The notes: generated by a model from the sequence alone, not told the origin. DNA of 64,000 nt from Dasania marina DSM 21967 (GCF_000373485.1 NZ_KB891585.1:371727-435726); one strand, 5' to 3'; positions 28,005 through 36,462 are shown, numbered from the stretch's first letter. Translations and numbers: made by a program.

Positions 28005-29096
28005 TTATAGATAGGGGCATAACTGTATGTTTCTGGCGGTAATACTACCGACTAGCACTTGCCCGCCCAGCTTAACGGCCGAGCTCATGGCGGATTGTTC
28101 AAAACCCAAGCTGGTCATTTTGACCACGGGTTCAGCCAAAAGGTCATTGTCGGCAGCGATATAGTAAAGCTCACTGGCCGAGGATTTGAGCCCTTTGCTC
28201 ATAATATGACGCAGGTAATCCAGCGGCCTTAGCGCGCCCACCACCCATAAGTCACCGTTACCATCTATTTGTATCTGCTCCGGCGCAGCCGCTAGCACCA
28301 CCTCTGCACTATAGCTTAGCTCACCACTTAATAAATCGCGCTTATAATTAATAACCCTGCGCCCCTTAGCATCAGCCACATAAACTCGGTGACCATCGGC
28401 AGTAGCCGCCACCGAACTTAAAAAATGATGCTGATCGAGCACAGTTTTAATAACGCCGCGATCATAGTACAGCAACGTAGACTTAGGCCCCACACCCATC
28501 ATGGCCTTATAGCGGCCCAATAGCGATGCCGGCGGCGGCCCGGTGAGGACATAAAACTGATCGTAGCCCACCACCGCCACATCAATAGCGCGTTGAAACA
28601 AGTCATTTTTTAGGGTTTTAGCAAACACCGGCTGGTTACCCGCAGCGAGGGTAAGTACTTCTATAGTATCTTGGCCGGTGGCGCGGTTATTCACCACATA
28701 TAAGCGCCCTTGGCTCTCGCTGCTGTCGCCATTAGCACTATAAAGGCTGATACCAGCCGGTTTAAAATCGATTAAACCGGGTAGGTTTTTGATACTGTAA
28801 CTACTCGGCAGTTGCTGACTATTGAGCACCACAATATCACCATTGGCTTGGCCTCCCTGTGAACTAAGTCCCTGCGAGCTATCAGCCTGCAATACACCCA
28901 AGCGATCGTATACCGCCATAAAGCCCACACCACTGCGGTAATTAAAGGCCATATCCGCTGCTGCACCCACACCATTAATCATCTGGCAGGAGCCCGCCGA
29001 TTTCGGGGTAACCGAACGAAAGCCATCCAGCTGCCAATAACTCCACCCCGCCACCACACCAGCCAGCAACACCGTAAGCAGTAATAATTTTTTCAT
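28005..29096 (-). CDS. Exported protein, probable beta-propeller
   Basis: 363 residues with an N-terminal signal or anchor segment (LLLLTVLLAGVVAGWSYWQ). The rest consists of repeated beta-strand units such as GRLYVVNNRATGQDTIEVLTL, HRVYVADAKGRRVINYKRD and GDLWVVGALRPLDYL, suggesting a six- or seven-bladed propeller resembling SMP-30/arylesterase proteins of the paraoxonase type. Periplasmic. The catalytic calcium ligands of true paraoxonases cannot be confirmed by eye. Followed by the DUF4136 lipoprotein gene. Confidence 0.65.
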   Translation of the reverse strand: MKKLLLLTVLLAGVVAGWSYWQLDGFRSVTPKSAGSCQMINGVGAAADMAFNYRSGVGFMAVYDRLGVLQADSSQGLSSQGGQANGDIVVLNSQQLPSSYSIKNLPGLIDFKPAGISLYSANGDSSESQGRLYVVNNRATGQDTIEVLTLAAGNQPVFAKTLKNDLFQRAIDVAVVGYDQFYVLTGPPPASLLGRYKAMMGVGPKSTLLYYDRGVIKTVLDQHHFLSSVAATADGHRVYVADAKGRRVINYKRDLLSGELSYSAEVVLAAAPEQIQIDGNGDLWVVGALRPLDYLRHIMSKGLKSSASELYYIAADNDLLAEPVVKMTSLGFEQSAMSSAVKLGGQVLVGSITARNIQLCPYL

Positions 29097-29144
29097 CCTT
29101 TATCCTTTGTTTTTATTATTAATCCCAAGCACTACTTTATCTGT

Positions 29145-29169
29145 AGTCAGCTATTAGTAATAGCTGACT
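29145..29169. repeat. 25-bp perfect palindrome
   Basis: AGTCAGCTATTA and TAATAGCTGACT flank a single G, a 12-bp perfect dyad. It lies 49 bp upstream of the 28005-29096 gene start. As DNA it is a strong dimeric-regulator site candidate; as RNA a 12-bp stem with a one-base loop would be strained. It also covers the end of a possible degraded small frame. Confidence 0.6.
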
Positions 29170-29280
29170 CGTAGCGAGCATCCACCACAAAAGGGTTGCT
29201 GCGCCGCTCCTCACCAAAGCTAGAGCTGGGGCCGCCCTCTATCGCCGACCATCACTGCCGCCCTGCCATTGCGCCGACAT
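29147..29280 (-). pseudogene. Possible frameshifted small gene
   Basis: On the minus strand an ATG frame (MSAQWQGGSDG) runs into a stop, while the adjacent frame continues as AIEGGPSSSFGEERRSNPF, then VVDARYESAITNS and a TGA at 29147. Joined by one frameshift this would be about 45-50 residues of protein-like composition. There is no clear ribosome binding site. The rest of the 29097-29504 gap holds the weak hairpin AGCGCCAAG...CTTGGGCGCT with a following T-run (about 29287-29356). Confidence 0.2.
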
Positions 29281-29504
29281 ATAAGCGCCAAGCAATTTAG
29301 TTGCTAATGAGTAACAGAGACAGCTACGCACTTGGGCGCTGATGATTTTTTATTCAATTACAGCCTCTACTGATAAAGACAAAACGCTATCATAGCAAGG
29401 CAACAATAAATTTCAGTAAAAAAGCCTAAAGCCGCCCAAACCATGCACCCAGAGTTGCCAAGCGACTGATTCTCCTATACATTAGCGCCCCTCAAACAGT
29501 CATA

Positions 29505-29590
29505 GGTGAGGTGTCCGAGTGGCCGAAGGAGCACGCCTGGAAAGTGTGTATACGCAAGTATCGTGGGTTCGACTCCCACTCTCACCGCCA
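29505..29590 (+). tRNA. tRNA-Ser (GGA)
   Basis: 86 nt with CCA encoded at 29588-29590. Acceptor ends GGTGAG and CTCACC pair. The anticodon loop is CTGGAAA with GGA at 29539-29541. The long variable arm typical of tRNA-Ser follows (GTGTATACGCAAGTATCGT), then the T arm GGGTTCGACTCCC. It reads UCC/UCU codons. A terminator follows directly, so it is probably a single-gene transcript. Confidence 0.97.
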
Positions 29591-29600
29591 TAAATAAAAG

Positions 29601-29626
29601 AACCGGCCCTGTGCCGGTTTTTTTAT
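29601..29626 (+). terminator. Terminator after tRNA-Ser
   Basis: AACCGGC-CCTGT-GCCGGTT followed by TTTTTATTTAT, 10 bp past the tRNA CCA end. Confidence 0.88.
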
Positions 29627-29639
29627 TTATGGCGGTTAC

Positions 29640-29775
29640 GGGACGGACGAGAATCCGAGCAGGGTTCGAAAAATTACGCCCACGGCGGAATTTTAACGCC
29701 TGCCTTCAAAAGGCGCCCGCAGAGTCAGAATAGCCTCAAGCTATTCTGATTAATCCCTCCCTCTTTTCTTTTTTA
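29640..29775 (+). ncRNA. Candidate structured RNA downstream of tRNA-Ser
   Basis: Four successive hairpins are readable: GAATCC/GGGTTC (29651-29667), GGCG/CGCC (29684-29700), GCCTT-CAA-AAGGC (29702-29714), and the 10-bp stem TCAGAATAGC-CTCAA-GCTATTCTGA (29725-29749), followed by a pyrimidine-rich, T-rich tail. No coding frame is convincing. It could be a small RNA, a second terminator with spacer, or a remnant of integration at the tRNA. I have an unverified impression that similar sequence follows tRNA genes in other gammaproteobacteria. Confidence 0.35.
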
Positions 29776-29877
29776 CCACAGCCCTCACTTTTTTCTTGCC
29801 CCTGCCCATAGCAACAGCCTCTCAATCAAAACGTCCACAACAAATCTGGGCTTTATGCTTAAGCTAAAGCTAAAAGC

Positions 29878-30312
29878 TTAGTCGTCATCAAGCTTCGCCG
29901 AGGACGCAGGCAGGCCGAAGGCGCAATCGAAGGCCCAGGTAAAAGTAATCGCATAGACAAAGAAAAACACCAATAAGCCAAGGTTCGCCAGTAACGCACT
30001 GAGCAGTGAGATGTTCAACCAAAGAGCCATCACAGGAACCAGTATGATCACGAGGCTGCCCTCAAAACCACTGCCATGCAACAACCGCCTAGCAAATGAC
30101 CGGCCTCGTACGGGCTGGCGCGCCTCCCAGCTTTCAAATATTGAATTGAATACGTAGTTCCATCCTAGCGCGACGCTAGATAATACAATCGCGAGGCCTA
30201 TGGTTGAGGTAGGCGGCTTATCAAAAATAATACTCAAAACAGGGGCAACAAAGGCAATGGCAAAAACTTCATATAGCAATGCTTGCAGTATCCGTCGTTT
30301 TTTGGGGCTCAT
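29878..30312 (-). CDS. PACE family efflux transporter
   Basis: 144 residues, four transmembrane helices arranged as two tandem two-helix units, the bacterial transmembrane pair of PACE proteins (AceI-type chlorhexidine/biocide efflux). The N-terminus (SPKKRRILQALLYEVFAIAFVAP) has the conserved Glu in helix 1, and the second half has GSGFEGSLVIILVPVMALWL with another conserved acidic residue. Inner membrane, proton-coupled in known members. AGAGA precedes ATG 30312. It sits just after tRNA-Ser, a common site for acquired genes. Confidence 0.87.
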   Translation of the reverse strand: MSPKKRRILQALLYEVFAIAFVAPVLSIIFDKPPTSTIGLAIVLSSVALGWNYVFNSIFESWEARQPVRGRSFARRLLHGSGFEGSLVIILVPVMALWLNISLLSALLANLGLLVFFFVYAITFTWAFDCAFGLPASSAKLDDD

Positions 30313-30783
30313 AGCAAATCTCTAGAGTGGTGCCTGGTTTAATTGAGGCCTAACGAGCCGGTAGCAAAACGTTGTGACACCATCGCCCGTCCATCGCTCA
30401 CTTCGTATTGGTTTTTTTAAAATGATTCTACTCTGGGTAGCAACCACCCAAATCAATTTAATATGATGCCATCTTAGGCGCAGCAATGTGAATAGATAGA
30501 GACTTATCTCGTTTATCGTCCGCTCCATAAACGTCTACGCTAAGCACTTAAGTACGCACCCAATAAGATAAATTATTGATAAAGATTGCAGGCTAGGTTC
30601 ACGGTAGCCTTAGCGGTATACGTGGCCGGAATAAATGCCTAGCCTTTTGGCAGTATCAGGAGCCATGGTATTGAATCATCCGCCTATTTGACAGCTGCAC
30701 AGCGAAATTTTTCAGCGTAGTGCTTGTACTTATTTTCATTAGCCACCTCATATCACCTCGTTAACGGGCAAGTAAAAAGGCAG
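30313..30783. other. Gap between PACE and DUF4105 genes
   Basis: No supported gene. A 68-codon minus-strand frame (30322-30528) has no ribosome binding site or recognisable motif. Near 30705-30760 the minus strand reads YEVANENKYKHYAEKFRCA and then a stop, which could be the tail of a lost gene. No complete attC-like site is present. Confidence 0.4.
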
Positions 30784-31851
30784 CTACTTTTGTGGGTAAT
30801 TTAACACCTTAACCCCAGGTACCGTTTGCCGAATCGAGATTGAAAAATCTAACCCTGAGATATTAGACTCAAGCGCGCGCTGGTTAATGTAACCTAGCGA
30901 TTGCAGCTCGAGGAAGCTATAGCCTGGCGTTAGCACACCCAAATCATGAGCGTATTCGGCGAAATGTCCGGACAGCAGCAACCGGTAGTCCAGTGGCAGA
31001 TCCGGCGCAATGACCCGGCCGAGTTCAAATACAACAGTCGTACAGTTGCCGGTTAGGCTATTGTAAAAACGTGGTGTGTTGCGCAGCTCCTTAGCCGCCT
31101 GCAAGTACGCCACAAACAAGTCTCGAACTTGCGCGGGCTTCATTTTTAATCGATAAAGGTAGACATTCTCACCCCGGGTATTGCTGCGGGTTTTTAGAAT
31201 ATCGCGCTCATCTGCCGCCACCAAAACTTGTTCGTACTGGCGGAAAAAGCCAGCGATCGCAGAAAAGTTTTCCTGGCGCTCTTTGCGAATTTCCAATGAA
31301 AAAACTAACTGTTCGCCGTCGTCAAAACCGAATGACACCAACGTGTGGGCTATATGCGGCCCCATCCAGTAGGAAAGCACGAGGTCAGCCGTGCGTAGGC
31401 TTTCGAGGTTGTAACTGCGTTTCTCCCACCGAGGGTCGTAGTCAGTTTCGCTGCGCCACTCGAAATTACGCACGTTTTTCAGGTGAACCCAGCTGCCGTC
31501 AACATTGGATTCGAGCAGTTGTGCCACATCATCAGCCCACAGGCGCTGATGTGATGGCTGCACCCCACTCCACCAGCTGGCCATAATCACAATGGCACTG
31601 GCAAACAGAATAGTCGCTAAGCTACGCGCACGTCGCTTGCCTTTAAACAGACCCGTGAGCGCCGCAAGCATGGCCAGCCCGGCAGCTATCCACAGCGCCA
31701 TGGCTATCCATCGCACTAGCCACAATGCTACTGGCTGTTGCGGTAACTGCAGCCACAACGCCATGGCTCCCCAAACCATTAACAGCAGCACCGCAAGGCA
31801 AAATATTAAGCGTGCCAGCCACTGCCACGTGCCATGTTTTGTCTTATTCAT
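30784..31851 (-). CDS. DUF4105 membrane protein
   Basis: 355 residues. Three N-terminal hydrophobic segments (LARLIFCLAVLLLMVWGAMALWL; LVRWIAMALWIAAGLAML; SLATILFASAIVIMASWWSG) precede a periplasmic DUF4105 domain from about residue 115, with AHTLVSFGFDDGEQLVFSLE and the Cys-containing FYNSLTGNCTTVVFEL motif. The Asn-Cys in an NCTT context and the earlier His resemble a papain-like (NlpC-type) arrangement, but activity is unproven. Flanked by the PACE gene and the ribbon-helix-helix gene on the same strand. Confidence 0.83.
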   Translation of the reverse strand: MNKTKHGTWQWLARLIFCLAVLLLMVWGAMALWLQLPQQPVALWLVRWIAMALWIAAGLAMLAALTGLFKGKRRARSLATILFASAIVIMASWWSGVQPSHQRLWADDVAQLLESNVDGSWVHLKNVRNFEWRSETDYDPRWEKRSYNLESLRTADLVLSYWMGPHIAHTLVSFGFDDGEQLVFSLEIRKERQENFSAIAGFFRQYEQVLVAADERDILKTRSNTRGENVYLYRLKMKPAQVRDLFVAYLQAAKELRNTPRFYNSLTGNCTTVVFELGRVIAPDLPLDYRLLLSGHFAEYAHDLGVLTPGYSFLELQSLGYINQRALESNISGLDFSISIRQTVPGVKVLNYPQK

Positions 31852-31973
31852 GGGTTTGTATTAGCTCAAGGCGTAATCGCCCATAGAATTTTTAGTTTCG
31901 CCAACGGGAAGCTATGCTCAATCAAATCACTTTCACGCGATGCACCTTTAGGCGCAATTAGGTAGCCACGACG

Positions 31974-32177
31974 TTACTCTTTTTTACCCTCATTATTAAA
32001 GACCTGCTCTTTCCAATCAGACCCCAATGCTTGCTCTATATAGTCGCGCATAAATTGGCGAATTTTTTGCGAAGGAGTGACATCCTCCTGATCACACAGT
32101 TTTTCAAAGGCTGCTTTCTTATCAGGGTCGACTAAAACCGTTAATCGTGCAGTGCGTTTTTCCATGGTGAAACTCAT
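31974..32177 (-). CDS. Small CopG-like ribbon-helix-helix protein
   Basis: 67 residues. The pattern RTARLTVLVDPDKKAAFEKLC (strand then helix A) followed by DVTPSQKIRQFMRDYIEQAL (turn and helix B) is a ribbon-helix-helix DNA-binding fold. The start may be ATG 32177 or ATG 32165 (MEKRTARL). It lies upstream of the 32222-32261 hairpin and behind pckA on the same strand, with no toxin-like partner gene beside it, so it looks like a lone regulator rather than an antitoxin. Confidence 0.82.
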   Translation of the reverse strand: MSFTMEKRTARLTVLVDPDKKAAFEKLCDQEDVTPSQKIRQFMRDYIEQALGSDWKEQVFNNEGKKE

Positions 32178-32221
32178 TAATTTATTAGGCTAAATATGCA
32201 GATTTAATAACTACATTTGTG

Positions 32222-32261
32222 TGCTTGAGCAGCGTTACTAGATAGAGACCCTGCTCAAGCA
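32222..32261 (-). terminator. Hairpin after pckA, possible terminator
   Basis: TGCTTGAGCAG and CTGCTCAAGCA form an 11-bp perfect stem with an 18-nt loop, 11 bp beyond the pckA stop. No strong T-run follows on the minus strand, so termination would be weak, or the stem may instead protect the pckA mRNA end. Confidence 0.5.
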
Positions 32262-32272
32262 TAGGTTTAGGC

Positions 32273-33889
32273 TTAGTCCGTAATAGCAGGACCTGCGCTT
32301 CTTAAATCCGCACCCTTTGAAGTATCGGTAAACTGTTCGAAATTGGCGATAAATTTTCCAGCTAAAGATAAAGCCTTTTCCGTCCACTGCTCGGGCTGGC
32401 TGTACGTCTGGCGCGGGTCTAGCAGCTTGGCGTCAACGCCAGTAAGGGCGACAGGGGTTTCCAAGTTGAATATCGGTAAGGTGTTAAAATCGGCCTGCTC
32501 TATCGAGCCATCCAAAATGGCATCAATAATCTGGCGAGTCGCTTTAATAGAAATCCGTTTACCGCTGCCGTTCCAGCCAGTGTTAACGAGGTAGGCTTGG
32601 GCACCCGACTGGGTCATACGGTTCTTAAGGGTGGCGGCGTACTGGGTGGGATGCAAGCTTAAAAAAGCCGCTCCGAAGCACGATGAAAAGGTTGGCGTGG
32701 GTTCAGTAATACCGCGTTCAGTACCCGCCAGTTTTGAGGTATAGCCCGAAAGAAAATAATACTCAGCTTGCGCTTTAGTTAAGCGCGCTACAGGCGGCAG
32801 CACACCAAAGGCATCGGCAGTAAGAAAAATAACTTTGCTAGCATGGCCTCCCACCGATACAGGCTTAACAATATTCTCTATGTGATAGAGAGGATAAGAC
32901 ACGCGGGTGTTTTCCGTTTTGGAACTATCGGCATAATCAATAGTGCCCTCTGCATCAACCGCTACATTTTCTAATAGCGCATCGCGTTTGATGGCGGCGT
33001 AAATTTCTGGCTCTTGCTCTTGGCTTAAGTTAATTGTTTTGGCATAACAGCCGCCCTCAAAATTGAAAACGCCATTGTCGTCCCAGCCATGCTCGTCGTC
33101 ACCAATTAAAGCCCGCTTAGGGTCGGTGGACAAGGTAGTTTTACCCGTGCCCGACAGGCCGAAAAAGATGGCAGTATCACCGTCTTCACCGACATTGGCG
33201 GAACAGTGCATGGAGGCAATGCCCTGTTGCGGCAATAGGTAGTTCATGACCGAGAAAATGCCTTTTTTCATTTCACCGCCGTACCAAGTACCGCCGATCA
33301 ACTGTATGCGCTCGGTCATATTAAAGGCGACAAAGTTTTCCGAATGCAAGCCCTGCTCTTGCCAATTGGGGTTGCTGGTTTTGGCGCCGTTTAGCACCAC
33401 AAAATTAGGCTCAAAATTTTCTAGCTCTGCCGCACTGGGGCGAATAAACATATTGCTGACAAAATGAGCTTGCCAAGCTACCTCGGTAACAAAGCGCACC
33501 TGTAAACGGGTAGCGGGATTAGCACCACAAAACAGGTCATTTACAAAAAGACGTTTACCGCTAAGCTGCTCACCTACCACGTCCTTGAGCGACGACCAGA
33601 CTTCCGGGGTGATGGGCTTGTTATCGTTGTTGCCTTGGTCCGACCACCACAAGGTATCGCGGGTGGTATCGTCTTTAACAAAATACTTATCCTTGGGTGA
33701 GCGTCCGGTAAAAATACCGGTATCAACGGCAACCGCCCCGCTCTTGGTTACATGGCCGGCTTCATAGCCACTGAGCTCGGGACGTGTTTCTTCACGAAAC
33801 AGCGTGTCGTAATCGGCGTTGTAGAGAATTTCCTGTGGCTTATGTATGCCGTAGCTAGCGAGTGCTTGTTGCAGTCGAGACTGAGTCAT
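32273..33889 (-). CDS. pckA: Phosphoenolpyruvate carboxykinase (ATP)
   Basis: Converts oxaloacetate plus ATP to phosphoenolpyruvate, the entry to gluconeogenesis. 538 residues, the normal size of the ATP-dependent enzyme. Visible motifs: kinase-1a P-loop [12 protein letters not shown], kinase-2 [23 protein letters not shown], substrate-binding RSPKDKYFV near the N-terminus, and the metal-binding Lys/His region. Growth on aromatics through the downstream lig pathway would yield oxaloacetate and pyruvate, so the enzyme fits that lifestyle, though it is a common housekeeping gene. Confidence 0.97.
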   Translation of the reverse strand: MTQSRLQQALASYGIHKPQEILYNADYDTLFREETRPELSGYEAGHVTKSGAVAVDTGIFTGRSPKDKYFVKDDTTRDTLWWSDQGNNDNKPITPEVWSSLKDVVGEQLSGKRLFVNDLFCGANPATRLQVRFVTEVAWQAHFVSNMFIRPSAAELENFEPNFVVLNGAKTSNPNWQEQGLHSENFVAFNMTERIQLIGGTWYGGEMKKGIFSVMNYLLPQQGIASMHCSANVGEDGDTAIFFGLSGTGKTTLSTDPKRALIGDDEHGWDDNGVFNFEGGCYAKTINLSQEQEPEIYAAIKRDALLENVAVDAEGTIDYADSSKTENTRVSYPLYHIENIVKPVSVGGHASKVIFLTADAFGVLPPVARLTKAQAEYYFLSGYTSKLAGTERGITEPTPTFSSCFGAAFLSLHPTQYAATLKNRMTQSGAQAYLVNTGWNGSGKRISIKATRQIIDAILDGSIEQADFNTLPIFNLETPVALTGVDAKLLDPRQTYSQPEQWTEKALSLAGKFIANFEQFTDTSKGADLRSAGPAITD

Positions 33890-33944
33890 AGAGGTATCCT
33901 TTGGTTTGCAGAAGATTCTTAATGGGAAGTTTATTACTCATTTA

Positions 33945-33963
33945 ATGATAATTATATTATCAT
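33945..33963. promoter_or_regulatory. Palindrome between pckA and sulP
   Basis: ATGATAAT-TAT-ATTATCAT, a perfect 8-bp dyad in an AT-rich stretch 55 bp upstream of the pckA start. It looks like a Fur-type site with a spacer two bases longer than the 7-1-7 consensus, so the regulator is uncertain. It could serve either divergent gene. Confidence 0.45.
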
Positions 33964-34013
33964 ACAACACTCATCACGCTAACCTTTTCTTACCCATAAA
34001 CTAGGTTTTAGCG

Positions 34014-34039
34014 TCCAAGCTTGCTAGAACCAGCTTGGA
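34014..34039 (+). promoter_or_regulatory. Leader hairpin upstream of sulP
   Basis: TCCAAGCT and AGCTTGGA form an 8-bp stem around a 10-nt loop, about 50 bp before the sulP start. It lies in the probable 5' leader. No matching T-run follows, so it is not an obvious terminator. Confidence 0.4.
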
Positions 34040-34089
34040 TAACAACCTATAGCAGATAGTTGCTAAAAAACCGAGCCAGGAGTACAGCT

Positions 34090-35832
34090 ATGTCTCACCG
34101 CAAACACCTCTTTTCTTTACGGGTGGGCTATGCATTGCGTGAAGCGCTGGCCGAGGGCTATGGCCGCAACAGCTTATTGAAAGACCTTATCGCCGGCATG
34201 ACTGTTGGCGTAATCGCGATTCCACTAGCCATGGCGCTAGCCATAGCCAGTGGCGTGCCACCGCAATACGGTTTGTATACGGCGATTATTGCCGGCGCCA
34301 TCATTGCTTTCACCGGTGGCAGCCGCTACAGCATTTCTGGGCCAACCGCCGCGTTTGTGGTTATCCTACACCCATTAACAAGCCAATACGGCCTAGCTGG
34401 CCTGTTGTTGGCCTCGGTAATGGCCGGCCTCATTCTTATTGCCATGGCTTACGCCCGCCTCGGCCGTTTTATTGAATACATTCCTGAATCGGTAACGCTG
34501 GGCTTTACCGGCGGCATCGCTATTGTCATTGCCGTTTTGCAGATTCCCGATTTTCTCGGCCTAAGCATAGTCAATTTACCGGAGCACTTTGTAGGTAAAA
34601 TAACGACCATAGGCGCCCATCTGCAGCAGTTGGATATAGGTAGCACCCTAACTGCTGGTTTTACCTTGGCGGTAATGCTGCTCTGGCCGCGACTGCGTAC
34701 GCCCATCCCACCCCACCTACCCGCACTGGTATTGGCCTGCCTACTGGCAGTGGTGCTGGCGACCTTTGGTATTGAGGTGGACACCATAGGTTCTCGCTTT
34801 CACTACCTGTTACCCGACGGCACTGAAATGGCTGGCATCCCCCCTTACCTACCGACACTGGAGTGGCCGTGGGACCGGGCTGGCGCCTCCGGGCAGCCGC
34901 TGGGCATATCCCTAGAGCTGATCTCGAATTTACTGCCCGCCGCATTTGCTATCGCCATGCTGGGGGCGATTGAATCGTTGTTATGCGCCGTGGTATTGGA
35001 TGGTATGTCGGGCAAGCGCCACAGCGCTAACAGTGAACTCTTGGCGCAGGGAATGGCCAATGTCATTGCTCCTTTCTTCGGCGGCATTACGGCAACAGCC
35101 GCCATCGCCCGCTCTGCCACAAACTTTAAAGCCGGCGCCGTTTCGCCCCTGGCCGCCTTCATCCACGCTATTGTTGTTTTGTTAGGCCTGCTACTGTTGG
35201 CAGGGGCGCTAGCCTATGTACCCATGCCAGCAATGGCGGCACTGTTAATGGTAGTTGCCTGGAATATGAGCGAGGCGCACAAGTCGGTAAAATTGGTGAA
35301 AAAATCACCCAGAAGCGATGTATTAGTGTGGCTAACCTGCCTGTCACTCACCGTCTTTTTTGATATGGTGATCGCCATTACCGCCGGTATTCTGCTAGCA
35401 TCCATTCTTTTTATGAAAGAAATCGCTACGCTCACCCAGGTGGTCGATATAACTGACAATAACGACTTTGTACGCAAGCCCTTGCCCGCTAACTGGAAAG
35501 TATTCAAAATTAACGGTCCGTTATTTTTCGCAGCGGCGGATCGTATCTTTGGTGAATTATCCCAGCACATCGACGGCTACGATGGTTTGATTTTAGATAT
35601 GCGTTATAGCGCCTATCTCGATGCAGGCGGCCTTGCTGCCATCGAAAAATTACTGGCCCACTGTGAAAAAAATGCCATACAGCTGCATTTTTCCGCTTGG
35701 CAGTTTCAGCCTTTGAAAACGCTATCCAGGGCACGCGGCGAGCTAAAAAGCCCTCTGGATATCTCGTTCTCGACGCTGGACGATGCAGCTAAGCATGTTT
35801 TAAAAAGAGAGGTAGGCCATGAAACTGAATGA
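34090..35832 (+). CDS. SulP family anion transporter
   Basis: About 580 residues. SulP transporters move sulfate, bicarbonate or other anions across the inner membrane. An N-terminal membrane domain has 10-14 helices, beginning DLIAGMTVGVIAIPLAMALAI and including the SISGPTAAFVV signature and the GGITATAAIARSATN motif. A C-terminal STAS domain spans about 470-570 (KINGPLFFAAADRIF; LILDMRYSAYLDAGGL). I chose ATG 34090, preceded by CAGGAG at 7 nt; an upstream in-frame ATG (34060) lacks one. The next gene overlaps its last 14 bp. The anion cannot be told from sequence; no carbonic anhydrase is adjacent. Confidence 0.93.
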   Translation: MSHRKHLFSLRVGYALREALAEGYGRNSLLKDLIAGMTVGVIAIPLAMALAIASGVPPQYGLYTAIIAGAIIAFTGGSRYSISGPTAAFVVILHPLTSQYGLAGLLLASVMAGLILIAMAYARLGRFIEYIPESVTLGFTGGIAIVIAVLQIPDFLGLSIVNLPEHFVGKITTIGAHLQQLDIGSTLTAGFTLAVMLLWPRLRTPIPPHLPALVLACLLAVVLATFGIEVDTIGSRFHYLLPDGTEMAGIPPYLPTLEWPWDRAGASGQPLGISLELISNLLPAAFAIAMLGAIESLLCAVVLDGMSGKRHSANSELLAQGMANVIAPFFGGITATAAIARSATNFKAGAVSPLAAFIHAIVVLLGLLLLAGALAYVPMPAMAALLMVVAWNMSEAHKSVKLVKKSPRSDVLVWLTCLSLTVFFDMVIAITAGILLASILFMKEIATLTQVVDITDNNDFVRKPLPANWKVFKINGPLFFAAADRIFGELSQHIDGYDGLILDMRYSAYLDAGGLAAIEKLLAHCEKNAIQLHFSAWQFQPLKTLSRARGELKSPLDISFSTLDDAAKHVLKREVGHETE

Positions 35833-36043
35833 AGCCATAGAGCGAAAAGGCAGTTGGCAAGAAGCACAGATAAGAATAAGCCCGGGCAGTAGAACGCAAT
35901 GGTTCGTCATGCTGCACGACTGTAACTACAAGTCTTTTATTCTCGCAGATAATAATGATCAATCCATTGCCACTGAAGATATCAATGCGCTGGCTGAACT
36001 GATTAGATCTATAGGCTTGAAAGAATTTACCGTTTTTTTATAA
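35819..36043 (+). CDS. Small protein coupled to the SulP transporter
   Basis: 74 residues, soluble, no recognised domain. The start ATG lies 14 bp before the sulP stop, with GAGAGGTAGG upstream, so translation is coupled. Composition and spacing look real: KGSWQEAQIRISPGSRTQWF, then strand MLHDCNYKSFILADN and helix INALAELIRSIGLKEFTVF. The fold could be a small alpha/beta domain. It may modulate the transporter, inferred only from coupling. Confidence 0.72.
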   Translation: MKLNEAIERKGSWQEAQIRISPGSRTQWFVMLHDCNYKSFILADNNDQSIATEDINALAELIRSIGLKEFTVFL

Positions 36044-36067
36044 CCACCCTATTGTAAGGATTTTACT

Positions 36068-36412
36068 ATGAGCAGTTATCCCCCGTGCCCCAAATGCCAG
36101 TCACAGTACGCCTATGAAGATCGTGACACACTGGTATGCCCTGAATGTGCACACGAGTGGAACCCCGCCGCTGGCGAACAGAATGAAGATGTTGCGGTGG
36201 TAAAAGACGCCAATGGCAATGATATTTTTGAAGGCGATAACGCCACCCTAATCAAAGATTTAAAAGTGAAAGGCAGCTCAAGCGTGTTAAAAGTTGGCAC
36301 CAAAGTAAAAATTAATCGTATCGTTGATGGCGATCACAATATCGATTGCCGAGTCGACAAAGTGGGTGTAATGATGCTGAAGTCGGAGTTTGTTAAAAAA
36401 GCGACTGCCTGA
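36068..36412 (+). CDS. yjdM: YjdM/PhnA-type zinc-ribbon protein
   Basis: 114 residues. N-terminal zinc ribbon with four Cys ([21 protein letters not shown]), then the PhnA-like domain [26 protein letters not shown] ending [11 protein letters not shown]. The old name links it to alkylphosphonate use, but the E. coli protein is not needed for that; real function is unclear. TAAGGA precedes the ATG. It follows the 74-residue gene by 24 bp and is probably in the sulP operon, ending at the 36434-36462 hairpin. Confidence 0.93.
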   Translation: MSSYPPCPKCQSQYAYEDRDTLVCPECAHEWNPAAGEQNEDVAVVKDANGNDIFEGDNATLIKDLKVKGSSSVLKVGTKVKINRIVDGDHNIDCRVDKVGVMMLKSEFVKKATA

Positions 36413-36433
36413 TATATACGCTGAACGACTATA

Positions 36434-36462
36434 GGAAGCCAGTGATTATTGATCTGGCTTCC
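36434..36462 (+). terminator. Hairpin after yjdM
   Basis: GGAAGCCAG and CTGGCTTCC form a 9-bp perfect stem with an 11-nt loop, 21 bp after the stop. No T-run follows, so intrinsic termination is uncertain. Confidence 0.5.

Noticed and set aside
29506-29733. 75-codon frame across tRNA-Ser
   Set aside because: It reads through the tRNA gene and its terminator; a shadow of RNA genes.
30343-30480. Possible integron attC site (GCCTAAC start)
   Set aside because: No matching GTTRRRY end at a suitable distance and no integrase.
30322-30528. 68-codon minus-strand frame upstream of the PACE gene
   Set aside because: No ribosome site, no motif, unusual composition; no support beyond length.
31974-32177. 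Toxin-antitoxin pair at the ribbon-helix-helix gene
   Set aside because: No adjacent small toxin-like gene on either side.
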